The position numbers and the translations under genes are program-made. Positions 7,540 through 16,584 of a stretch of DNA of 64,000 nucleotides are shown in pieces. Position 1 is the stretch's first letter. The number at the start of each line of letters is the position of its first letter. The stretch comes from Chryseobacterium angstadtii (GTDB lineage Bacteria > Bacteroidota > Bacteroidia > Flavobacteriales > Weeksellaceae). The stretch lies in contig NZ_LFND01000006.1 in the NCBI RefSeq assembly GCF_001045465.1, positions 124,001 to 188,000 of the forward strand, given 5' to 3'. The notes under the pieces are model-generated. The model was not told the origin of the DNA, did no database searches, and saw only the letters and a list, made by a program, of their open reading frames with translations.

Positions 7540-9861
7540 CTATTTAGGTATCATCATTAATTTCTTGACAATTTTTTCTCCATCTACAGTAACATGAATC
7601 ATATAGGATTCAGTAGGTAAATGTGTTAAGTTAATCCGCTCCAGAATTTCGTCAAATATATATTTGGTCTTTTTAGGAACAATCAGTTTTCCATCCATTG
7701 AAAATATTTCGTAAGAAATAACATAAGGACGCAATGGAACCTGTCTAGGGAAATCTGCTTTAATATAAACATAACCATCATTGGAAGGTACAGGATATAT
7801 CATCAGCCCCTGGTAAATTCTTGTAGGGACTGTCGGATTCCCTGGATTTGTTCCAGGATTGACTACCACTGATGAATTGATTGTAAAATTCTGTGAATTG
7901 ACATTTAAAAATACATTATCCACAGCTTTTACCATAATTCTGGCATTGTTCGTAACCGTTCCAAGACCACCTGGAACAGTATAATTATAAGTACCGTTGT
8001 TAGGAGTGCTTGCCACCAAAACTGTTGGAAAAGTAAGACCTCCGTCTTTGGACAACAGAATAGTTACATTAGGTGTGCTTATAGGAGCAGCCGTTGTATT
8101 GGCAACATCCCATTTAATTGCATATGACTGACCTTCAGTCCAAACAGTTCCTGCTGTATTTTGTGAAGTAACCACAAAAGGTCCCGCAGTATCTATAACG
8201 GTAAGCTTCACGTCATCACGCCCTGTCTGGCCTCCCTGAGCATTATTATCTCTTACAAGAACTGAAAAATTAAGATCTCTTCCTCTGGAGGAAAGCTTTT
8301 CCCATGCTCTCACATCTGTAGGAGCTGCAATGGCAGGGTCATAGCCGGAAACAATGGTAGAAAGTCTAGGAAAGTATCTTGAAGGTGACGCTGTAGGCAT
8401 TACAGACCTGAAAAGAGGTCCCACTGCATTGGTCGGTTGAGGCGGCATAGTCGCTGCTCCAAAATCAGTTTGTTCCCAGGTATAGGTAAGAGCATCATTA
8501 TCCGGGTCCGATGCAGTTGCTGTTAGCATAAACGGTGTACTCTTCGGTATGCTTCTATCCACCCCTGCATTGGCAACAGGCTCTCCATTTGTAGTGGGCG
8601 TTTTAACACCGCAGTTTGAGGTGGCACCCGTAGTCAATCTAAAATACATTTCTGCAATACTTACTGCATGAAAATAAGCGTCACTATGAGGTTGCACATT
8701 GGGAGCACAGATACCTGCGTATCCCATAATAGAGCTGGCACTTCCCGGCTCTACCGATGTAGGGTTGTTTCTGTTACAGCCATTATTCTGTGTATGGTTT
8801 GCTCCAAACTGATGTCCCATTTCATGGGCTACATAGTCTATGACAAAAGGATCCCCTACCGGAATTGCAGAACCTGTAACTCCGCCTGCTTTGCTATTTC
8901 CACAAATGGAAGGAGTAGCTGCTAAACCGTTATCATTTCCTGCATTGGCCTGAAAGAATAAGTGTCCGATATCGTAGTTGGCAGCACCAATAACATTATT
9001 GGTAACCGTGATATTTTCATTGAGCATCTGCCCGGCATCCAGGGTATTAAAAGTATCTGTAGCGATAAAGAATAAAGAATCTGTATTCGCAATAAGCTGC
9101 AGTCTTACTGAAATATCTTTTTCAAAAACTTCATTTAATCTTGTGACAGCTAAGTTAACAGCCGCAAGAACAGCCGCTTTTTTCTGAGCATCCGTTCCTG
9201 TACCTACACCGGCCTGGCCTGCAATATAAGCTGTGTATTCTACTGTTGTTGTAATAGCCAGCCTGTACTTTCTAAGCAATCCGTCTATAACTGTTTTCTG
9301 AGCATTTAAAGCAGATGCATCCAGTTTATTATCTTCATTAAAAAGACATTCAAACTGATTAGGAGATGATGCATTTTTTCTGTCGTAAAGTTTATAAACG
9401 TTATTATCTTTTGTATAGGAATCGATATAATAAATTCCCTGATTATTTCTGATCATCCCATTAAATCCAAAATAAGGATCTATGGTAAACTTTAAAACTG
9501 CCGATTGGTCCCCTTTTTTGAAACCAGTATAAGAGCGGACCTCGGAATATCTTTTCTGAAGGTCGGGATGCATCGTTGATGATTCAAAAACCTCGTAGGT
9601 ATCAAAGCCTCCTTCAAGGTTTGGAAAATTCAACAATACTCCTTTTTGAGACAAATGCATGTCACTGTCCGGCAAATTTTTAAGTTGATTTTGAATCTCA
9701 CTGACATTGAGTTTAAACAAAGTGAAATCTGTAATCTTTACATTATTCTCACGAATTTCACTGTTGATCTTTGAGTCAGACTTTTTCCAATAATTTTTTT
9801 GAGCAAACCCTACTGCTGAAAACATGAATAAGGTTCCCAAAACCAGTAATTTTTTCTTCAT
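7540..9861 (-). CDS. Secreted reprolysin-like zinc metallopeptidase with T9SS sorting domain (copy 1)
   Basis: 773 residues. A signal peptide (1-20, ending GFAQ) is followed by a propeptide-like region, then a metzincin catalytic domain with HEMGHQFGANH at about residues 346-356 (HExxHxxGxxH zinc motif) and a Met-turn SIMGYAGIC. Next come a Pro/Gly-rich linker (TANAGVDRSIP-type segment NGEPVANAGVD), a beta-sandwich region, and a C-terminal T9SS type A domain beginning IYPVPSNDGYVYI and ending KKLMMIPK. The sorting domain is more diverged than in copy 2. It is preceded by an 18-bp gap by a small lipoprotein gene, and the same pair is repeated upstream at 10630-13375. It is expected to be exported, cleaved at the C-terminal domain, and to degrade extracellular protein. 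Confidence 0.9.
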   Translation of the reverse strand: MKKKLLVLGTLFMFSAVGFAQKNYWKKSDSKINSEIRENNVKITDFTLFKLNVSEIQNQLKNLPDSDMHLSQKGVLLNFPNLEGGFDTYEVFESSTMHPDLQKRYSEVRSYTGFKKGDQSAVLKFTIDPYFGFNGMIRNNQGIYYIDSYTKDNNVYKLYDRKNASSPNQFECLFNEDNKLDASALNAQKTVIDGLLRKYRLAITTTVEYTAYIAGQAGVGTGTDAQKKAAVLAAVNLAVTRLNEVFEKDISVRLQLIANTDSLFFIATDTFNTLDAGQMLNENITVTNNVIGAANYDIGHLFFQANAGNDNGLAATPSICGNSKAGGVTGSAIPVGDPFVIDYVAHEMGHQFGANHTQNNGCNRNNPTSVEPGSASSIMGYAGICAPNVQPHSDAYFHAVSIAEMYFRLTTGATSNCGVKTPTTNGEPVANAGVDRSIPKSTPFMLTATASDPDNDALTYTWEQTDFGAATMPPQPTNAVGPLFRSVMPTASPSRYFPRLSTIVSGYDPAIAAPTDVRAWEKLSSRGRDLNFSVLVRDNNAQGGQTGRDDVKLTVIDTAGPFVVTSQNTAGTVWTEGQSYAIKWDVANTTAAPISTPNVTILLSKDGGLTFPTVLVASTPNNGTYNYTVPGGLGTVTNNARIMVKAVDNVFLNVNSQNFTINSSVVVNPGTNPGNPTVPTRIYQGLMIYPVPSNDGYVYIKADFPRQVPLRPYVISYEIFSMDGKLIVPKKTKYIFDEILERINLTHLPTESYMIHVTVDGEKIVKKLMMIPK

Positions 9862-9878
9862 CTATTTATTTTTTTTAA

Positions 9879-10367
9879 TTAAGAGGTTATTAGCTTAACA
9901 CTTGAAGGAATTTTTCCTTCTATCTTAAGAATCACTATAGGATCCTTTTCTTTGTTCGATATATATTCTTCGTTATTAATTTCTTTATAATAAACATATA
10001 ATACAGATTTGTCTTCTTCTATCTTCTCTATTTCAATATCTCCGTAAGGCTGTATTTTCAATTTGGGCTTCAATACAATCAGAAACTCACCTTCAGCCAA
10101 TGTAGGGATTGGTGCTGACCGGGAAAATCTCTTATCTTCCATTAAACGGTATAATTTTAAGGTTTCCTCAAAAGACCGTAAAATGGTATATTCTTTTAAT
10201 GGTATATTTCTATTCAGTCTTCGTACTTCTGAAAACTTGACATCATTATGGTTTTCACTCGTTAATGATTCTGCTTTAACACCGGTTTTTGAAGCAGAAA
10301 CATTTGTACAGCTTAAACCACCCCAAAATCCAATCAAAAGCAACAGAAAGATCAATACTCTTTTCAT
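9879..10367 (-). CDS. Small lipoprotein paired with metallopeptidase (copy 1)
   Basis: 162 residues from the ATG ending at 10367; a longer frame exists but this start gives a clean lipoprotein signal with lipobox GGLSC (Cys20). The mature part carries RRLNRNIPLKEYT, RFSRSAPIP, LKPKLKIQPYGDIEIEK and VYYKEI, all shared with the second copy at 12899-13375. I recognise no named family. The gene ends 17 bp before the start of its metallopeptidase, so the two are almost surely co-transcribed. A role as protease inhibitor, chaperone or surface partner is a guess based only on the pairing. Confidence 0.8.
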   Translation of the reverse strand: MKRVLIFLLLLIGFWGGLSCTNVSASKTGVKAESLTSENHNDVKFSEVRRLNRNIPLKEYTILRSFEETLKLYRLMEDKRFSRSAPIPTLAEGEFLIVLKPKLKIQPYGDIEIEKIEEDKSVLYVYYKEINNEEYISNKEKDPIVILKIEGKIPSSVKLITS

Positions 10368-10573
10368 CACTAAAATATTAATACACAAATGTAAATATTC
10401 AAAATGAAAATTATAAATGTTTTTAAAGAAATTATCAAATAACTGTTAAATTAACCCAAAAATACAATAATTAATTGTTAAAATTATACAATCGTTTAAA
10501 AATAACTAATAAATTAAAAACAAAAGCAGCTGCCTATCCGTATCTCTTTATAAATACACTTACAATTTCAATT

Positions 10574-10613
10574 AAAATAAACCATTCAACATGACATTGA
10601 ACGGTTTATTTTT
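10574..10613 (-). terminator. Terminator of metallopeptidase copy 2
   Basis: A stem of about 15 bp with one mismatch (10574-10589 with 10598-10613, AAATAAACC..TTCAA) and an A/T-rich flank follows the stop of the 10630-12888 gene on the minus strand. It separates the two lipoprotein-peptidase cassettes. Confidence 0.75.
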
Positions 10614-10629
10614 GCAATCCAATGATCTG

Positions 10630-12888
10630 TTATTTTTTAATAATCAGTTTTTTGGAAATTTTCTGACCATCTTTATCTACCTGGACGATATATCCTCCCG
10701 AAGGAACGTGAGATAAATTAACTTCTTCCCGGGTTTTACCTCCTTTAAGATCTTTTCTGGCATTTACTAATTTTCCGTCCATTGCAAAGACTGTGTAAGA
10801 AATACCATTTCCTGATTCTGTTTCGATGGTAAAAATTCCTTTTGAAGGGTTCGGATAAATTTTTATTCCTGCCTCCGCCTTTTCCGCTTCACTTACACCC
10901 AGTGTAGAATTGACCGTAAAGTTGGTGGTATTTACATTTAAAAATACATTATCCACTGCTTTTACCATAATCCTTGAAGTTGAGCTGGTTCCCAAACCTC
11001 CCGGAACATTGAATGTATAAGAACCGTTGTTTGGTGTGCTTGCAACAAGCGTATGCGGGAATGTCACTCCTCCATCCGTAGAAAGGAGAATCATCACATT
11101 AGCCGTATTTACAGGAGCTACATTGGTATTGGCTACATTCCATGTAATGGTCTGAGAGCTTCCTACATTCCAAACTACTCCCGCGGCATTCTGAGAACTT
11201 ACCGTGAATGGTCCGGCAGCTGTAGATACCGTAAGCTGGATATCATCACGGCCTGTCTGCCCGCCTACAGGTTTATTATCTCTTACCAGTAAAGAGAAAT
11301 TTAAATTTCTTGCCACAGTAGAAAGCTTCTCCCATGCTCTGTAGTTTGTAGCTGTATTAATTGTAGAATTGTACCCTTCTATAATGGTTGAAAGTCTTGG
11401 AAAATATCTCGTAGGAGAAGTTGTAGCCCACATCGACCTGAACATCGGACCAACAGCATTGGTAGGTCTCGGAGGCATCTGTGCTGCTCCGGTGTCTATC
11501 TGCTCCCAGTTATAGGTGATAGCATCCCCATCCGGATCTGACCCTACGCCGGTTAAGGCAAATGGAGTTCCCATCGGGATGGTTCTGTCCGGACCTGCAT
11601 TGGCTGTCGGTTCATTATTCTCTGTTGCGGTATTTACCGAGCAGTTTCCTCCTCCTGTAATGGTAGTATACATTTCGCGGATACTTACAGCATGGAAGTA
11701 GGCGTCACTGTTGTTTTGTACATTCGGGGCACAGATCCCTGCGTAGCCCATAATGGAGCTGGCACTTCCCGGCTCTACTGAGGTTCCGTCATTTCTGTTA
11801 CAGCCATTATTTTGAGTATGATTAGCTCCAAACTGGTGCCCCATTTCATGAGCAACATAATCAATCACAAAAGGATCTCCTACAGGTACTGCCGATCCTG
11901 TAACACCTCCTGCTTTATAATCATTTTCGCACACTGAAGGGGTGTAAGCCAAACCATTATCATTTCCCTGAGTAGCCTGGAAAAACAGGTGTCCTATATC
12001 ATAATTATTAGCACCAATTGCGTTATTGGTTACAACAATATTCTCATCAATCATCTGATCCGCATCCAATGCATCAAAAGTGTCTGTGGATGTGAAAAAT
12101 AACTGATCCGTATTCGCAATAAGTTGTAAAGACACGGAAATCTCATTTTCAAAAACCTGATTAAGGCGTGTTACGGCTAAATTAACAGCAGCCAGTACAG
12201 CAGCTTTTTTCTGGGCATCTGTTCCTGTGCCTACCCCAGCCTGTTGGGCAGTATAAGCGGTATATTCTGTGCTGGTACTTATAGCCAGTCTGTATCTCCT
12301 CATTAAACCGTCTATAACAGTTTTAGTATGTGTATTTCCAACATCAATTAAAGGTGAGTTTCCTTTAAACAGACAATCGAAACGGCTTTGTGAAACGGCA
12401 TTTTTCCTGTCATATACCATATAAATTCTGTTATCCTTAGAATATGAATCTATATAATAGGTCCCTTTTATCCCTCTTACTGATGCATTAAGTCCGAAAT
12501 ACGGATCATAGGTAAATCTGATACTGGTTGCAGGATCTCCTACCTTCTGGCCTGCATAAGATTTGATATCAGAATATCTTGCCTGCAGATCCGGATGCAT
12601 AGTAGAAGCTTCAAAGACTTCGTAGGTATCAAATGTTCCCTGAGCATTGGGAAATTTTACAAGAATGCCTTTTTTAAAAGAAAGACTGTTTCTGTCAGGA
12701 GCCAAAGAAAGCTGGTGCTTCAATTCATCTGTATTCAAGCTGACCAATTGATAATCTGAGGTTCTTACGTTTCTCTCCCTTGTGTCTTTTACATTTTTCT
12801 CAGTGGTCCTGCTCCAGGTATTCTGCTGGGCAACAGCACTTCCCGAAAGGAGTACCAGACCTGTAAGAAATAATAATTTTTGTTTCAT
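10630..12888 (-). CDS. Secreted reprolysin-like zinc metallopeptidase with T9SS sorting domain (copy 2)
   Basis: 752 residues and clearly a paralogue of the 7540-9861 product over its whole length. It has a signal peptide (ending SAVAQ), a propeptide-like region, a catalytic domain with HEMGHQFGANH at about residues 346-356 and Met-turn SIMGYAGIC, the shared beta-sandwich region, and a typical T9SS type A domain (IKIYPNPSKGIFTIE ... GGYIVQV ... KKLIIKK). Between the copies the catalytic core is nearly identical while the C-terminal sorting domains differ greatly, which points to an old tandem duplication with strong selection on the enzyme. The lipoprotein partner gene ends 10 bp before this start. 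Confidence 0.9.
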   Translation of the reverse strand: MKQKLLFLTGLVLLSGSAVAQQNTWSRTTEKNVKDTRERNVRTSDYQLVSLNTDELKHQLSLAPDRNSLSFKKGILVKFPNAQGTFDTYEVFEASTMHPDLQARYSDIKSYAGQKVGDPATSIRFTYDPYFGLNASVRGIKGTYYIDSYSKDNRIYMVYDRKNAVSQSRFDCLFKGNSPLIDVGNTHTKTVIDGLMRRYRLAISTSTEYTAYTAQQAGVGTGTDAQKKAAVLAAVNLAVTRLNQVFENEISVSLQLIANTDQLFFTSTDTFDALDADQMIDENIVVTNNAIGANNYDIGHLFFQATQGNDNGLAYTPSVCENDYKAGGVTGSAVPVGDPFVIDYVAHEMGHQFGANHTQNNGCNRNDGTSVEPGSASSIMGYAGICAPNVQNNSDAYFHAVSIREMYTTITGGGNCSVNTATENNEPTANAGPDRTIPMGTPFALTGVGSDPDGDAITYNWEQIDTGAAQMPPRPTNAVGPMFRSMWATTSPTRYFPRLSTIIEGYNSTINTATNYRAWEKLSTVARNLNFSLLVRDNKPVGGQTGRDDIQLTVSTAAGPFTVSSQNAAGVVWNVGSSQTITWNVANTNVAPVNTANVMILLSTDGGVTFPHTLVASTPNNGSYTFNVPGGLGTSSTSRIMVKAVDNVFLNVNTTNFTVNSTLGVSEAEKAEAGIKIYPNPSKGIFTIETESGNGISYTVFAMDGKLVNARKDLKGGKTREEVNLSHVPSGGYIVQVDKDGQKISKKLIIKK

Positions 12889-12898
12889 TTTAATATAT

Positions 12899-13375
12899 TT
12901 AGATTGTGGTTAATTTTACTTCTTTAGGTTCGCCAATAACCTTCAGTATCAATATAGGATGGGACTGTTCTTTTTCTGCATATTCCCAATTTTCGATTTC
13001 TTTGTATAAAATATTCAGTACCGATCCGTTTGTTTCCATCTTTTCAATTTGAATATCTCCGTATTTTATTTTTTTCAAACCCGGTTTCAGGATCAGAAAA
13101 TATTCTCCTTTCTGCAAAACAGGAATAGGTGCAGATCTGGAATATTTTGAATCATTGAACTTCATATACAGCTCTTTCATTTCTTTTGTAGAAGTAATGA
13201 CTGTATATTCCTTCAGATCATTATTAAGATTAAGTCTTCTGATTTCCTTGTATTCCACTTTTTCAGGATGATCTTTTTGTAGATTTATTTGTGAAACACT
13301 TTTATATTCAGCACAGTTCAATACCAAAAAATTCATAAAACTTAACACCATGAAATTTTTAATAAATAGCCCCAT
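12899..13375 (-). CDS. Small lipoprotein-like protein paired with metallopeptidase (copy 2)
   Basis: 158 residues from the ATG ending at 13375, which places a hydrophobic leader directly before Cys21 (FLVLNC); an open frame continues 33 codons upstream but has no signal character. The lipobox is weak (Asn at -1), so membrane anchoring is likely but not certain. Shared blocks with copy 1 are RRLNLNNDLKEYT, KYSRSAPIP, LKPGLKKIKYGDIQIEK and LYKEIENWEY. It is the first gene of the second cassette. Function unknown. Confidence 0.75.
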   Translation of the reverse strand: MGLFIKNFMVLSFMNFLVLNCAEYKSVSQINLQKDHPEKVEYKEIRRLNLNNDLKEYTVITSTKEMKELYMKFNDSKYSRSAPIPVLQKGEYFLILKPGLKKIKYGDIQIEKMETNGSVLNILYKEIENWEYAEKEQSHPILILKVIGEPKEVKLTTI

Positions 13376-13680
13376 AATCACAAAGATAAATCTTATTTTA
13401 AGAATAAAAGATGTGTTTTTTTCATCTGTACAATGATCAATTTGGGATAATGAATACGTTTTACATAGCAACACAAATATTTAAATAAAAAAATTAATCT
13501 TAATAAATAAAAAACAGAATAATAATAAGGTAAAAATCAAAAAAAAATTTTGTAAAATAATTGTAAAAAAAATACAAACCCTTCATTTTTATCACTTTAC
13601 AATTTACCAGAACTATACTTTTCATTTACAAAAATATCTTTTCCCTCCCTGCTAATTTTACTTCATCAAAAAATAATGTT
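13376..13680. other. 305-bp AT-rich divergent intergenic region
   Basis: Very A/T-rich spacer between the divergently transcribed lipoprotein gene (-) and DUF4349 gene (+). It should hold both promoters, but no full TTG/TAnnTTTG pair was found on either strand. No repeat or RNA gene seen. Confidence 0.5.
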
Positions 13681-14631
13681 ATGAAAAAGTTCATATTAGT
13701 GTTAGCAGTATCAGGTACTTTTATCATGTGTAAAAAGGGGGAAGCTGCCCATTCCAAGATTGAAAATACATTACATGCTGCAGACAGTACAGCGGCTGCC
13801 GTGAATGAAACGGTAAACTCTATCAGCCATGCCGCAGACAGGGTTCTGGATTCAGCCAGTATCAGAGTAAAAGATTTCGAAGATACAAAAGGAGAAATTC
13901 AGCAAAAAATAGAAAACACATCCAAAATCGTAGATTCTTTATCAGATAAAATTGCTTCTACAAAACTGGAATCGAAGATTGAAAAAAAGGATTCTGCTGA
14001 AAAGAAGACTGAAAAAGTGGTGGTGAATGTACAGGCTCCAAAAGTGGTTAAAGAAACCAAAATCGTTTACAAAGAAAAACCTAAAAACGATGGTTATGAG
14101 CTTAAAAACAGATTGGTAAAAACGGGCAATCTCTCTATAAAAGCCGACAATACAGATACCGTAAAAGAACTGGTAAGAGAAGAAACCCTGAGAAATAACG
14201 GGTATGTAAAAAGTGAAGAACTTTCCTATGTTACGGCTGAGCCTGTCAGAAAAGAATCTTCGTATACCGAAAATACCCAGAAAATGTATGCTCTTGAGAT
14301 TAAAGTTCCTATCAGAAATTTCGACAGTTTAATGAATGATCTTAGCGGAATTGGCCAGACAGAGAGTAAAAACATACAGGTTTCCGGAAACAGTTATGAA
14401 GATAATACGTTATGCAATATCACCGTGACTCTTACCGACACATCGGATTATGAAAAAGAACCTAAAACTTTCGGCGAGAAATCATTGGCTGCGGTTTCAT
14501 CAGGCTGGAGCGTGATTACAGCCACTTTATTGTTTCTTCTTCCCTTATGGCCGTTGTTTCTGATTGCAGGAATCGGATACTATTTCTACAAGAAGAAAAG
14601 TAAAAAAACAACCGATGATCACCCTCAATAA
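13681..14631 (+). CDS. DUF4349 domain lipoprotein
   Basis: 316 residues. The signal ends GTFIMC, making Cys17 the probable lipidated residue. Residues 20-125 are helical, Ala/Ser/Lys-rich and probably coiled coil (repeated ADSTAAAVNETVNSISHAAD and IVDSLSDKI patterns). The DUF4349 core follows (LVKTGNLSIKADNTDTV ... YALEIKVPIRNFDSLMNDL ... ITVTLTDT), then a membrane helix near 275-300 and a short basic tail (YKKKSKKTTDD). DUF4349 proteins are of unknown role. Lipoprotein plus C-terminal transmembrane helix suggests anchoring at both ends. Single-gene unit. Confidence 0.85.
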   Translation: MKKFILVLAVSGTFIMCKKGEAAHSKIENTLHAADSTAAAVNETVNSISHAADRVLDSASIRVKDFEDTKGEIQQKIENTSKIVDSLSDKIASTKLESKIEKKDSAEKKTEKVVVNVQAPKVVKETKIVYKEKPKNDGYELKNRLVKTGNLSIKADNTDTVKELVREETLRNNGYVKSEELSYVTAEPVRKESSYTENTQKMYALEIKVPIRNFDSLMNDLSGIGQTESKNIQVSGNSYEDNTLCNITVTLTDTSDYEKEPKTFGEKSLAAVSSGWSVITATLLFLLPLWPLFLIAGIGYYFYKKKSKKTTDDHPQ

Positions 14632-14787
14632 CACAGGATTCATCAAAAGCATATTTTTTAATATTTTTTTAATGAATATGAAAAATTTAAATCATTACTT
14701 CTTCTTATATTTATAGAAATAAGAAATGAAATAATATCGCTTGAATGAGCGCTCGTATATTATTAAAGTAAGTGGTTTGTAAATGGA

Positions 14788-14809
14788 AAGGCTCCCAATC
14801 GGGAGCCTT
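14788..14809. terminator. Hairpin between convergent genes
   Basis: Perfect 9-bp GC-rich stem AAGGCTCCC/GGGAGCCTT with a 4-nt loop, directly after the stop codon of the 14813-15178 gene. Its T-tract is weak on both strands; most likely ends the minus-strand acyl-CoA dehydrogenase unit. Confidence 0.7.
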
Positions 14810-14812
14810 CCG

Positions 14813-15178
14813 TTATTTCATGTTCACTACTTTGTCTACAATAAACTTTGTATTTCCTCTCCAGGGAAGTGCTCCGTTGTATTCTTTGTAATGAAGATCA
14901 AAAGTTTTACCGCTGTTGGTTTCCAGTTGTTTAAAAATTTCAGGATCTTCTACAGAAAATTCAAATTCGTAGCTCGTTACGGTCCCCGTTTTTCCTCTTC
15001 CAAAACCTTCCTGGATTAGTTTTCCTTCATAGGTTTTGAAAACATAGCCTTTTTTCATGGCATAATTCAGATACCCTGATTTTACTCCTTCTCCAAAGAC
15101 GAAATAGTATTTGTACCATACAAAAACGCCCACCAGAAGAAGAACCACTCCTAAGGTGATCCACAAAGATTTTTTCAT
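14813..15178 (-). CDS. Small membrane-anchored protein (family often mislabelled 6-phosphogluconate dehydrogenase)
   Basis: 121 residues: an N-terminal membrane helix (5-22) followed by a small soluble domain. The FGEGVKSGYLNYAMKKGYVFKTYEGKL pattern (split here over EGVKSGYLN and GYVFKTYEGKL) matches a short flavobacterial family that databases often call 6-phosphogluconate dehydrogenase; it has none of that enzyme's dinucleotide-binding features, so the name should not be used. Beta-rich folding with an exposed domain outside the cytoplasm is likely. It starts 23 bp after the acyl-CoA dehydrogenase stop, so the two are probably co-transcribed. Function unknown. Confidence 0.75.
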   Translation of the reverse strand: MKKSLWITLGVVLLLVGVFVWYKYYFVFGEGVKSGYLNYAMKKGYVFKTYEGKLIQEGFGRGKTGTVTSYEFEFSVEDPEIFKQLETNSGKTFDLHYKEYNGALPWRGNTKFIVDKVVNMK

Positions 15179-15201
15179 AAGCAGTGTGTTTTAGATTTAT
15201 A

Positions 15202-16341
15202 TTATTTTGCGATGCTTCGGGAAATCACAATTTTCTGGATCTCGGAAGTTCCTTCGTAAATCTGTGTGATTTTTGCATCTCTCATTAATCTTTCTACATG
15301 GTATTCTTTCACATATCCATATCCACCGTGAATCTGTACGGCTTCAATAGTAGTGTCCATTGCTACCTGAGAAGCATATAATTTTGCCATAGCACCGCTT
15401 TCAGAGATATCTTTACCTGCATCTTTCTCGCATGCTGCTTTGAAACACAACATTCTTGCCGCCGTGATTTGCGTAGCCATATCTGCTAATTTGAATGCAA
15501 TAGCCTGGTGGTTGATGATTTCAGTTTTGAAAGCTTTTCTTGTTTTAGCATATTTTAAAGCCAATTCATAAGCACCTGAAGCAATTCCTAAAGCCTGAGA
15601 AGCAATTCCGATTCTTCCTCCGTTCAATACTGCCATTGCAAAATTAAATCCGAAACCGTCTTCCCCGATTCTGTTTTCTTTCGGTACTTTTACGTTATTG
15701 AAGATCAAAGAGTGCGTATCACTTCCTCTGATTCCCAATTTATCTTCTTTTACTCCAACTTCAAAACCTTCCCAACCTCTTTCTACGATGAAAGCATTGA
15801 TTCCTTTATGCTTTTTCTCAGGATCCGTCTGTGCAATTACAATATAATAAGAAGCTGTTCCTCCATTGGTAATCCAGTTCTTGATCCCGTTTAAAAGGTA
15901 GTAGTCTCCTTTGTCTTCTGCTGTTGTTTTCTGGGATGTAGCATCAGAACCTGCTTCAGGCTCGGATAATGCAAATGCCCCGATCACTTTTCCGCTGGCA
16001 AGAGGAGTAAGGTATTTCACTTTCTGTTCTTCGGAAGCGAATTTTTCCAGACCTGCACATACCAATGAGTTGTTTACAGACATTACAACCGCTGCAGAAG
16101 CATCAATTTTTGCGATCTCCTCCATTGCCAAAACGTAAGAAACACTGTCCATACCGGCACCACCGTACTTAGGATCTACCATCATCCCCAAAAGGCCCAT
16201 TTCTCCCATTTTCTTTACTTGCTCTGTTGGGAATTTCTGATCACGGTCTCTCTCGATAACTTCAGGTAATAGTTCATTTTGTGCAAAATCTCTTGCAGCC
16301 TGCTGAATCATCAGCTGTTCTTCCGATAAATTAAAGTCCAT
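15202..16341 (-). CDS. Acyl-CoA dehydrogenase
   Basis: 379 residues, standard for the short/medium-chain family. It oxidises acyl-CoA to trans-2-enoyl-CoA with FAD and passes electrons to ETF. Visible signatures are the FAD/acyl-binding ALSEPEAGSDATS, the WITNGGTA segment, GGRIGIASQALGIASGAYELA, QIHGGYGYVKEYHVERLMRDA and the C-terminal YEGTSEIQ, whose Glu (about residue 363) is the catalytic base of the short-chain branch. The closest biochemical relatives are butyryl-CoA dehydrogenases, though substrate length cannot be fixed. An acyl-CoA ligase gene lies divergently upstream (16585), which fits fatty-acid breakdown. Confidence 0.93.
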   Translation of the reverse strand: MDFNLSEEQLMIQQAARDFAQNELLPEVIERDRDQKFPTEQVKKMGEMGLLGMMVDPKYGGAGMDSVSYVLAMEEIAKIDASAAVVMSVNNSLVCAGLEKFASEEQKVKYLTPLASGKVIGAFALSEPEAGSDATSQKTTAEDKGDYYLLNGIKNWITNGGTASYYIVIAQTDPEKKHKGINAFIVERGWEGFEVGVKEDKLGIRGSDTHSLIFNNVKVPKENRIGEDGFGFNFAMAVLNGGRIGIASQALGIASGAYELALKYAKTRKAFKTEIINHQAIAFKLADMATQITAARMLCFKAACEKDAGKDISESGAMAKLYASQVAMDTTIEAVQIHGGYGYVKEYHVERLMRDAKITQIYEGTSEIQKIVISRSIAK

Positions 16342-16400
16342 AAAAAATAATAATTAGATAGCCGTAAATTTACACTTTTTAACGAAATCTGAAAATAGAA

Positions 16401-16435
16401 TTAGAAGTTAGAAATTAGAAGCTAGAAGTTAGCAG
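16401..16435. repeat. Short tandem repeat, 7-bp unit x5
   Basis: Five consecutive 7-bp units of the type TTAGAAG (with one A, C or C change) lie in the 243-bp divergent gap between the acyl-CoA dehydrogenase and acyl-CoA ligase genes. Slippage-prone, no clear role. Confidence 0.8.
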
Positions 16436-16584
16436 TGAATCGTTTCATATTTTTGGGGTATTATTACTGAAAATGGCCGGATATTATGGCAGGCATTCAA
16501 TTAATTTTCAATTAGTAAATTCTGATTACTACAATTAAAAAAAATGCTTATATTTAAAATTCTTTAAAAATTGCTTAAAAAATC

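Noticed and set aside
14813..15178. 6-phosphogluconate dehydrogenase name for the small membrane protein
   Set aside because: The protein has 121 residues with a membrane anchor and no NADP-binding motif; the name is a known database error for this small family.
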